Shown here: positions 1 through 5,796 of the stretch, in pieces
Numbering within the stretch: position 1 is the first letter of the stretch
Layout of the letters: each line of letters starts with the position of its first letter
From: Chloroflexota bacterium
Lineage (GTDB): Bacteria > Chloroflexota > Dehalococcoidia > Lucifugimonadales > JADFKI01
Direction of reading: 5' to 3'
Assembly (NCBI GenBank): GCA_022565015.1
Contig: JADFKI010000164.1
Coordinates: 1 to 8,406 of the forward strand
Length of the DNA stretch: 8,406 nucleotides
Translations under genes and position numbers: made by a program
Notes under the pieces: model-generated
Database searches by the model: none
What the model was told of the DNA's origin: nothing
The model's input: only the letters and a program-made list of their open reading frames with translations

Positions 1-835
1 CACCTGCAACCCCGATACCACGCCGTTTCCCGGATTGCACGGCTCGCTTGGCTCGGCGGGTTTCCCAATTTGACGCTCGACGAACCGCTTCGAGGCAGCT
101 GATGAGCGTGCCGTGGTCGACGTTCTGGCCGCCGAGAAATTTGTCGCCGGTGACCAATGCATTCTTTATGCGTAATTCGATCGGGTCGAGGCCGAGCTTT
201 TCGGCCATCCTGTCCTGGGTTGTGAGGCCGATTTCGCCCAATGAAGCTAGAGTGCCCGCGCCGCCTCCGAGCATGGCGACGAATACCCGGCCCTCGCAGC
301 CTCGCAGGCGCTCCACATGACGGCACAGCTCGTCTATCCAGACGGCGACCTTGAAGCCAAACGTTGCGGGAACGGCGTGCTGGCCGTGGGTACGTCCGGG
401 CAGCGCCATGTCCTTGGTCCTTTCGGCGAGCTCCGCCAGCTCCGTCAAGAGCTGTGCCAGCAGGCCCAGGAAAATGCGGTGCGCCTTTTGGACCATCAGG
501 AGCTTGCCCGTCTGGGTGATGTTCTGCGTCGTGGCGCCCCAGTGCACGTAGCCCCCGGCGTCGCCCTCGCAGACCTTGTCCAGCTCCCAGATCAGGGGCA
601 CGAGCGGATGACCCGTCCTCGCAAGGCCCTCCTTCATGGCGTCGATGTCGATGTTCGAAAGCTGGGCCTTTATGGTGATCTCCTGGGCGGCGTACTCCGG
701 AATTACGCCCAGCTCGGCCTGTGACTGCGCAAGGGCCGCCTCGACGTCCAGCCACGACTGGTACTTCGAATCGTCACTGAACAGGGCCCGTATTCCCGGG
801 TCTGCAATCCTGAATGCCGTTGGTTCGCTTTGCAA
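1..835 (-). CDS. Chimeric partial frame: PcaB/adenylosuccinate-lyase-like N-terminus joined to xanthine dehydrogenase-type molybdenum subunit
   Basis: This frame is open for 278 codons and runs off the left edge without a stop. Residues 1-208 look like the fumarase/adenylosuccinate lyase superfamily, closest to 3-carboxy-cis,cis-muconate cycloisomerase (PcaB). Visible motifs are TGHPLVPLIWEL (74-85), VHWGATTQNI (97-106), GRTHGQHAVPATFGFK (147-162) and GGGAGTLASLGE (190-201). From about residue 210 the protein reads as a CoxL/XdhB-type molybdopterin subunit: LGLDPIELRIKNAL (214-227), GD (230-231), CLEAVRRASNW (247-257) and RRGIGVAG (271-278). The C-terminal lyase loop (SSxMPxKxNP) is absent, so the lyase as written would be catalytically incomplete. 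The TTG start at 835 is chosen because GGAAAGG lies six bases upstream. The frame is also open up to an in-frame ATG at 955, but no family similarity is seen there. The join may be a real fusion, a recombination scar or an assembly chimera; an assembly chimera is perhaps likeliest. Confidence 0.8.
   Translation of the reverse strand, partial: MQSEPTAFRIADPGIRALFSDDSKYQSWLDVEAALAQSQAELGVIPEYAAQEITIKAQLSNIDIDAMKEGLARTGHPLVPLIWELDKVCEGDAGGYVHWGATTQNITQTGKLLMVQKAHRIFLGLLAQLLTELAELAERTKDMALPGRTHGQHAVPATFGFKVAVWIDELCRHVERLRGCEGRVFVAMLGGGAGTLASLGEIGLTTQDRMAEKLGLDPIELRIKNALVTGDKFLGGQNVDHGTLISCLEAVRRASNWETRRAKRAVQSGKRRGIGVAG
182..214 (-). other. Junction between two unrelated protein families
   Basis: Upstream of this stretch (higher coordinates) the translation is lyase-like; downstream it is molybdenum-hydroxylase-like. 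The intervening residues DRMAEKLGLDP would suit either family: lyases often have an 'LAEELGL' segment right after the GTLASLG motif, and molybdenum hydroxylases have 'A-ELGLDPLELR'. The exact crossover therefore cannot be placed more finely. The frame is unbroken across it. Codon use changes here: beyond the junction Glu is GAA in 3 of 3 cases, CGA appears three times, and TTA, ATA and TTT occur, whereas the lyase part uses mostly GAG and no CGA. The sample is small. Confidence 0.75.
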
Positions 836-1071
836 TGTAGCCCTTTCCTGCCTCTGTTGCGGCACGTCGGCGATATCGTAGCACAGGCCCCATGGAAAGT
901 TGGACGATGTTGAGAATCTTCTTTGATTGATTTTAGAAGTGGGCCAAGAGTGCATTGACTGAAGGATTGCCGGCTTCAATGAGAATAGGGTAGGGCTAGA
1001 GGCTGTGCGACTACTGCATTTTGCACAGGCGGCGAGGCCGGAGAGAAGGGCGGCAGGTCGAGTCGGAGAAT

Positions 1072-1101
1072 GGCCTGAGGCCGGATTTAAGACCTCAGGC
1101 C
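1072..1101. repeat. Strong hairpin, possible terminator without U-tract
   Basis: GGCCTGAGG (1072-1080) and CCTCAGGCC (1093-1101) form a perfect 9-bp stem with a 12-nt loop. It lies about 250 bp downstream of the CMD gene stop and could end the transcript. Neither strand has a T-run after the stem, so an intrinsic terminator is not demonstrated. A repeat or protein-binding palindrome is equally possible. Confidence 0.5.
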
Positions 1102-1154
1102 GCTACTATTGGCTGAGAAACCACCTCAAAAAGTCTATCCAAAATGGACCATCC

Positions 1155-1259
1155 TTCGACAGGCTCCCCGAAGAATCGGGGCCCGAAGATATTCCATTTC
1201 CGGAGTCGGGCACGGCGAACGGATTGCATTAGAGACCCGTTCGTGGTGAGCCTGTCGAA
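1155..1259. repeat. Nested intergenic palindromic repeat element
   Basis: The outer arms are a perfect 12-bp inverted repeat, TTCGACAGGCTC (1155-1166) and GAGCCTGTCGAA (1248-1259). Two smaller hairpins lie in the interval: CCCCGA (1166-1171) with TCGGGG (1176-1181) around an AGAA tetraloop, and CGAACGG (1216-1222) with CCGTTCG (1237-1243) around 14 nt. Folded together they give a three-branched structure. The arms resemble a dispersed intergenic repeat type that I recall from several uncultured bacterial genomes. There is no transposase and no second copy in this window. Confidence 0.6.
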
Positions 1260-1347
1260 CCACATGCCCGCACACATCTCAAGACTCCCTCAACGTCAAA
1301 CGGTCTTGCCGGTTTTTCGGTTAGTCGGGTGGAAGAAATAACGCTCG

Positions 1348-2139
1348 TTATTGGGCCAAGAAAACCTCTTCTGCGAGCATTTTGGCGTGGCGCGCATTCT
1401 GCGTTCCGATGTAGAACGTCTGCTGGAAGCAGAGCTCTCTTATCTGGTCCTGCGTTAGGCCCAGACGAAGCGCGGCCCCGATGTACGTTCGAATCGCGCT
1501 GTCCGTTCCCACGACCATCAAGGCCGACAGCGTGCAGATGCAGCGGTCCTGTGTGCTCAGACCGGGCCGCGTCCAAATAGAGCCCCAGAGGTATTCGAGA
1601 AGGTGCCGCTCCCAGTCCTGGTCTACCGCCTCGTCCTTATCGAAGCTTCGCCCGGCGCCGTCCCCCAGGACCTCGGTCCGTTTGGTCAGCCCTCGGCGAT
1701 ACAGGTCTTCCGGAGACTCCTGTGTATCGTAGACCTTGTACGGGTTGACCTTGACTCCCCGTTCGATAAAGACATCGTTGGCTCGAAGGAGGGCGGTGTT
1801 GGCCATGGGCGCGCCAACGTAGTAGATGAGCTGAAGCATCATCTCCACGATCTGCTCGGCCGAGAGGCCAACGTCCAGTCCGCTGAGCAGGTGACCGTGC
1901 AGGTTGTCGTCCCTACGCAGGGCGACCAGCGTGGACATGGTCGCCAGGCTTCGCTGCTCCATCGTGAGTCCGGGGCGGTTCCACAGATAGCCGAAGCACG
2001 CCTCGCAGATTATGCGCCACTGATCGGGGGCGATCGCCTCCATTCTGGGGTTGCCCAACGGCTTGCCGTCGGCGTCCGCCCTTCCCAGGCCGGCCAGAAT
2101 GGGATAGCTGGACAGAAATCGCTCTTCCAATGTCGTCAT
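1348..2139 (-). CDS. Tandem carboxymuconolactone decarboxylase (CMD) family protein
   Basis: The 263-residue protein carries two CMD/AhpD-like domains, at about 42-125 and 175-260, joined by a charged linker. Each has the pattern of a Trp-Arg-Pro-Gly-Leu entry (WNRPGL 53-58; WTRPGL 179-184), a long helix, 'GL(S/T)xxQI' (91-97; 227-233) and a 'YYVGAP/FYIGTQ' end. This family includes PcaC, which decarboxylates 4-carboxymuconolactone, and AhpD-type peroxidase partners. No CxxC is present, so AhpD-style disulfide chemistry is unlikely. His83 sits where PcaC-type proteins have their conserved histidine, but domain 2 has Tyr219 there, suggesting only one active half. The start is firm: AGGAG (2146-2150) lies six bases before the ATG. 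It follows the cupin gene by 69 bp and is probably co-transcribed. The true substrate is unknown. Confidence 0.85.
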   Translation of the reverse strand: MTTLEERFLSSYPILAGLGRADADGKPLGNPRMEAIAPDQWRIICEACFGYLWNRPGLTMEQRSLATMSTLVALRRDDNLHGHLLSGLDVGLSAEQIVEMMLQLIYYVGAPMANTALLRANDVFIERGVKVNPYKVYDTQESPEDLYRRGLTKRTEVLGDGAGRSFDKDEAVDQDWERHLLEYLWGSIWTRPGLSTQDRCICTLSALMVVGTDSAIRTYIGAALRLGLTQDQIRELCFQQTFYIGTQNARHAKMLAEEVFLAQ

Positions 2140-2208
2140 ATGGCTCTCCTAACGCTAATTCGCGCAGTCCTAAGACCGTTTTTTATCGAAGTCGTATTGC
2201 GGGTCTTG

Positions 2209-2901
2209 TCAGCGGGCAATCGGATTGAAGACCAGCCACCCCGCCGTCTCGCCGTTGTCGCTGCGCCACTCGTGCTCGGAATGCGGCGGCACCAGGACGG
2301 CGTCGCCCTCTCTGACGCGAAAGTCCACTCCGTCGCAGACGAGAGTACACGCGCCCTTGAGGATGTACGCCTGGTGCTCCCAGGCGTGGGCGTGCGTTGG
2401 ACTGGACTCGCCGGGCTCGAGGCCGCGATAGAACATCGTGTAGTTGATGGCGCCTTCGGATGCAGTGAGGATGGGGCGGGCCGAGCCAGGACTCAGGTCG
2501 ATGTCCGCGAGATTGAGTATCGTGGGCGGCTTCCCGGTCCCTTCGCCGCCTTCGTTCTGGGCGCCGCCGCTCTGGGCGGCAACCAGGGGGTTGACCTCGA
2601 TGCGTTTTAGCAGGCCCTGTCCGCCGTTGTTGAGCGTAAAGTGGTCGACGTTGCCCGGCACAAAAACGGCGTCGCCCGCCCTGACCGGATGCTCGACGTT
2701 ATCGCATAGCAGCGTGCCCGAACCCTCGATGATGAACACCTCGTGTTCCCACGGATGAATATGGTGAGGGCTCGTCTTGCCGTTCTCTATCTCCAGGTAG
2801 GTGAGAGTTACGGTAGGCGGGCCGTCGTCGAGCCAGATGAGCCTCGCCGGCGGGCCTCCCGCCTGAAAGTTGCCTCGGTAGTTCCTGATAATGGGCTCCA
2901 A
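2209..2901 (-). CDS. Two-domain cupin protein
   Basis: This small bicupin is probably a cytosolic metal-binding dioxygenase-, isomerase- or sensor-type protein. Numbering from the upstream ATG at 2919, cupin 1 has HHIHPWEHEVFIIEG (52-66) with His53, His55, Glu60 and His93 as likely metal ligands. Cupin 2 has THAHAWEHQAYILKG (175-189) with His176, His178 and His216, but Gln183 at the glutamate position. A Gly/Glu-rich linker (about 117-130) joins them. I place the start at TTG 2901, giving 230 residues, because AAGGAGG (2909-2915) sits seven bases before it and inside the frame that would begin at ATG 2919. A TTAAAAT box at 2934-2940 is a weak -10 candidate and would leave almost no leader for the ATG. 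Gentisate-type bicupins are longer, so the reaction is not assigned. It lies directly upstream of the CMD gene. Confidence 0.85.
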   Translation of the reverse strand: MEPIIRNYRGNFQAGGPPARLIWLDDGPPTVTLTYLEIENGKTSPHHIHPWEHEVFIIEGSGTLLCDNVEHPVRAGDAVFVPGNVDHFTLNNGGQGLLKRIEVNPLVAAQSGGAQNEGGEGTGKPPTILNLADIDLSPGSARPILTASEGAINYTMFYRGLEPGESSPTHAHAWEHQAYILKGACTLVCDGVDFRVREGDAVLVPPHSEHEWRSDNGETAGWLVFNPIAR

Positions 2902-2908
2902 ACTTGGG

Positions 2909-2915
2909 CCTCCTT
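2909..2915 (-). promoter_or_regulatory. Shine-Dalgarno that sets the cupin TTG start
   Basis: AAGGAGG on the minus strand is an essentially perfect anti-16S match, placed seven bases before TTG 2901. Because it lies just after ATG 2919, that ATG is unlikely to be the main start. The neighbouring dehydrogenase gene has the same AAGGAGG with seven bases to its ATG. Confidence 0.65.
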
Positions 2916-2919
2916 GCAT

Positions 2920-3162
2920 ATGAGTGCGGTGGGATTTTAACAGAGTGCGAGGCGGTTATCAGTCCCGGCCGCGTTAAATGAGGGGACGCTGCCGGTTGTT
3001 GAGGGTCACGCAATGAACCAAGCCTTGAGTCGGCCGCCGTCTTCAAGAACTACGTTGCCCTTAGACGTGGTGGGCGCAGTAAAAACGCAAAGGGGGACAA
3101 CCTGTATCGCGATGATCGGCCGGGCCCTGTAATCGCAACCGGAGCAAGGGGACCCGCATCCT
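2920..3162. other. Intergenic region between GMC and cupin genes
   Basis: I see no gene here. The DNA probably holds the end of the GMC transcript and the promoter of the cupin-CMD pair. The only promoter-like element is TTAAAAT at 2934-2940 on the minus strand, without a clear -35. No convincing stem plus T-run terminator was found; a minus-strand GCGTTTTTAC run near 3080 has no adjacent strong stem. Confidence 0.4.
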
Positions 3163-4713
3163 CTACAAACCCCGCTGAATGAAGTCGGCGGCGCGTTCGC
3201 CGATCATCATCGCGGTCACGTTGGTGTTTGCTCTCACCGTGTTCGGCATGATAGAGGCGTCGGCGATACGCAGGCCTTCGACGCCGTGGACCCTGTTGTA
3301 CTGGTCGACGACCGCCATGGGATCCGACGATGGTCCCATCTTGCAGGTGCCGCACAGGTGCTGACCGGTGGTCACCTCGCGGGCGATCCACGCGTCCAGA
3401 GCCTCATCGGACTCCAGATCGCCGTCAAGGGGCTCGATCCGCTCCGCGACGATGGGGCTGAAGTCCTCGTGCTTGAACAGGTCTACGGCCATTCGTACGG
3501 CCTCCCTCATGCGGGAGACGTCGTGCGGGTGCTCCAGCAGATGGAAATCGAGGAAGGGCTGTACGTTGGGGTCCAGGGATGTGAGAGTAATCTCTCCACT
3601 GCTGGAGGCCAGATATATGGAGCCGGTAATGCGAATTCCGAGGGATTCCAGCCTGCTGCCTCCTCGGTTGATTCTCTCCGGGGCGAAAGACGTCATCCAC
3701 ATCATCATATCGTTCGGGTCGTCGGAGCCGGTGGAGGTATATCGAAGCCCGACCTGCAATCTTGGCGCGAGGCCGTCCAGGGTTATGCCCTCCTTGACCT
3801 TGCACGTTATGAAGACGAGGGGGTGGTCGCGGAAGTTCTTGCCGACGCCGGGAAGGTCGAGGATGACGGGGATGCCCATGCCGTCGAGGTGCTCGGCAGG
3901 CCCCACGCCTGAAAGCATCAGGAGCTGCGGATTGGCGATCGTGCCGCTGCTAAGCACGATCTCGTCCGCCTCGACGACGAACTTCTCCTCGCCGCTCTCC
4001 ACCTCGACGCCCGTGACTCGATTGCCGTCGAAGAGGAGGCGATGCGCCATGCAGCCCGCCCTGATCGTCAGGTTTAGCCGGTGCCTCGCCTGCGTGAGGT
4101 AACCCAGCGCTGAGCTCATGCGGATGCCGCCGGGATTATTGCAGGGTATGGGGCCGACGCCGTAAGAGTCGGGGTGGTTGAAGTCTTCGGTCTCTCGATA
4201 GCCCATCATCTTGCACGCGTTGAAGAAGGCGGTCTGCTCGGGATGCCAGTCTTTCCTCTTGAATCGGTGGCATACGATGGGGCCGTCCGTGCCGTGAAAA
4301 TCGTCGTGAAAGTCCGTGTCCGTCTCCAGCTTGCGGAAGAATGGAAGAACGCTCTCGAACCTCCACGCATCGTTGCCCTGGGAGGCCCACATATCGAAGT
4401 CCTCGGGGAGCCCTCTTAGAAACACCTGGCCGTTTATCGCGCTGGTCCCGCCCGTGACCTTGCCCCTGGGAACAAGCATCGTCTCGGCGACATCGTTGGC
4501 CTTGCCGGTAAACTGCCAGTTGTGGTCATCGCTGACCAGGATGTCGGTGCCGGTGGCATAGCCAAGTTTTAGCTCTTCGGGGAGGTTATCGAAGTCGGGA
4601 TAGTCCGGCCCCGCTTCCAGGAGCAGGACAGACCGGCCCGGGTCCTCGGACAGCCGCGCCGCGACGGCTGCACCCGCCGACCCTGCGCCCACCACGATAA
4701 CGTCGTACTTCAT
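3163..4713 (-). CDS. GMC-family FAD-dependent alcohol/choline dehydrogenase-like oxidoreductase
   Basis: The 516-residue protein is full length for the glucose-methanol-choline family, which oxidises alcohols (choline, aryl or alkyl alcohols, polyethylene glycol) using FAD. The Rossmann motif GAGSAG is at 9-14, followed by the acidic end LLLEAG (30-35). GMC signature 1 is RGKVTGGTSAING (83-95) ending in LRG, and signature 2 is SSGTIANPQLLMLSGVGP (255-272). The C-terminal active site has His452 in HLCGTCKMG and Asn496 in RANTN. They are 44 residues apart, the same spacing as the His466/Asn510 pair of choline oxidase, so a His/Asn rather than His/His pair is used. No signal peptide is visible, so it is probably cytosolic. 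AGGAG stands four bases before the ATG. It lies 24 bp after the PAL-like propeller gene and is almost certainly co-transcribed with it. The substrate cannot be read from the sequence. Confidence 0.93.
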   Translation of the reverse strand: MKYDVIVVGAGSAGAAVAARLSEDPGRSVLLLEAGPDYPDFDNLPEELKLGYATGTDILVSDDHNWQFTGKANDVAETMLVPRGKVTGGTSAINGQVFLRGLPEDFDMWASQGNDAWRFESVLPFFRKLETDTDFHDDFHGTDGPIVCHRFKRKDWHPEQTAFFNACKMMGYRETEDFNHPDSYGVGPIPCNNPGGIRMSSALGYLTQARHRLNLTIRAGCMAHRLLFDGNRVTGVEVESGEEKFVVEADEIVLSSGTIANPQLLMLSGVGPAEHLDGMGIPVILDLPGVGKNFRDHPLVFITCKVKEGITLDGLAPRLQVGLRYTSTGSDDPNDMMMWMTSFAPERINRGGSRLESLGIRITGSIYLASSSGEITLTSLDPNVQPFLDFHLLEHPHDVSRMREAVRMAVDLFKHEDFSPIVAERIEPLDGDLESDEALDAWIAREVTTGQHLCGTCKMGPSSDPMAVVDQYNRVHGVEGLRIADASIMPNTVRANTNVTAMMIGERAADFIQRGL

Positions 4714-4737
4714 ATTTCTCCTGGTGCCCGTCTCTGA

Positions 4738-5745
4738 TTACAGCTTCGCCAGCTTTGTGATCCTTCCGCCTATGAGCCACTCGGCAACATATATGTTGCC
4801 CTCGCCGTCCACGGCCATCCCGTGAGGGCTATTGAACTTTCCCTCTTCCAGCAGCGCAGTCGGGATGATTTCGCCCCGATCGTTCCTGTTGTTGGGCCAG
4901 CCATCGACCTCGAACACAGGAAGGTTGTCGCCCAGGTAGCAGACGAGCCTGTCGTCCGCATCGACCACGGCGAGCCGCGCGCGAAGCTCCGCGATCACCA
5001 TCTGATCGCCGTGGGTGGCGAAGGCGCTGGGCGTCGTTAGATAGTCCGTGCCGAAGGACCGCTTGAACTTGCCCTCCAGGTCATATACCTGCACGCGGGC
5101 GTTGGCGCGGTCGGCCACGTAGAGCTCGGCGTCCGGCTTGCGCCGGTCGATGAAGATGCCGTGAGGGCAGTTGAAGGCCCCGGCCCCTTCCTCGCCACTG
5201 ATCGTGCCGATATGGTCTCCGGCAGCGCTGAACCGGTGGACGAGGCTTGCGCCGTAGCCGTCGCCGACCCAAATGTCGCCGTTGCCGCCAAAGCGCTCCT
5301 CGTTGACGGCCACGGTCGTGGGGGCGTATCGGCTCGTCGAATATGCGGGATGGTCCGGTTTGGGCAGCCTCATCACCACGTCGCCGTCCAGGGTCGTCTT
5401 GAAGACGCGGCCCGATGCCTGGTCCGCGCCGGGAGGGTAGTCGTAGCCGTGGCTATGGTGGCGCTTGGAGCCGTTGTCGGCGATCCAGAGCTGCTCGGCG
5501 GGTCCGTCCTTGACCAGCGTGATGCCGTGGGCGTCGGCAAAATCGCCGTCCCAGGACTTCACCAGTTTGCCTTCGCCGTCGAAGAAGAGCACCGTGTGGT
5601 CGCCCGAGTGGCAGGTGATGATCTCGCCCGCCTCGGTGACGACCATGCCCGGATGCGCCCACCCGAGCCGCGAGCTCTCGGATTCGGGAACGCGGGCCCA
5701 GTTGTCGATCCACTCGTATGTGTTGTCGCCGCTGCCGGTGCGCAT
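4738..5745 (-). CDS. Six-bladed NHL propeller resembling peptidyl-alpha-hydroxyglycine alpha-amidating lyase (PAL)
   Basis: This 335-residue beta-propeller has six blades, opening near residues 31, 70, 140, 191, 238 and 305. In PAL the zinc is held by three histidines at similar blade positions, and a tyrosine in a DGYxNSR motif acts in catalysis. Here the matching residues appear to be His73 (DAHG), His195 (CPHG), His308 (SPHG) and Tyr164 (VGDGYGASLVHRF). The segment ELYVADRANARVQVYD (207-222) closely follows the PAL pattern. PAL cleaves alpha-hydroxyglycine amides into an amide and glyoxylate, so a lyase on a hydroxylated or hemiaminal-like compound is plausible but unproven. A non-catalytic propeller is the alternative. 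No signal peptide is evident, unlike secreted PAL. GGAAGG lies eight bases before the ATG. The gene sits between the dehydrogenase (51 bp) and the GMC gene (24 bp). Confidence 0.82.
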   Translation of the reverse strand: MRTGSGDNTYEWIDNWARVPESESSRLGWAHPGMVVTEAGEIITCHSGDHTVLFFDGEGKLVKSWDGDFADAHGITLVKDGPAEQLWIADNGSKRHHSHGYDYPPGADQASGRVFKTTLDGDVVMRLPKPDHPAYSTSRYAPTTVAVNEERFGGNGDIWVGDGYGASLVHRFSAAGDHIGTISGEEGAGAFNCPHGIFIDRRKPDAELYVADRANARVQVYDLEGKFKRSFGTDYLTTPSAFATHGDQMVIAELRARLAVVDADDRLVCYLGDNLPVFEVDGWPNNRNDRGEIIPTALLEEGKFNSPHGMAVDGEGNIYVAEWLIGGRITKLAKL

Positions 5746-5796
5746 AGTAATAGCCTTCCCATCTTGTGCATTGTGGCCGTGCGGTTTGGGTGAACT

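Larger units (their letters stand above)
836..1347. other. Gene-free stretch with inverted repeats
   Basis: I see no credible gene in these 512 bases. Short open frames on both strands (for example 1005-1232 plus and 1095-1277 minus) lack family resemblance and run through the palindromic repeats. The stretch separates the end of the CMD gene from the lyase-like frame. It contains a 9-bp-stem hairpin (1072-1101) and a nested inverted-repeat element (1155-1259), listed separately. No convincing sigma-70 promoter for the lyase-like frame was found. Confidence 0.6.

Noticed and set aside
48..881. Several plus-strand open frames
   Set aside because: They mirror the minus-strand lyase/hydroxylase frame, which carries clear family motifs; the plus-strand translations have none.
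1005..1277. Short open frames on both strands in the gene-free stretch
   Set aside because: They run through palindromic repeats, have no good ribosome-binding site or family resemblance, and overlap each other on opposite strands.
2172..2207. Inverted repeat AAGACC / GGTCTT between the cupin and CMD genes
   Set aside because: Only 6-bp arms with a 24-nt loop and no T-run after it on the minus strand; too weak for a terminator.
4945..4954. Second occurrence of GAGCCTGTCG, part of the 1248-1259 repeat arm
   Set aside because: A 10-base match inside the PAL-like coding sequence with no partner arm; treated as chance.
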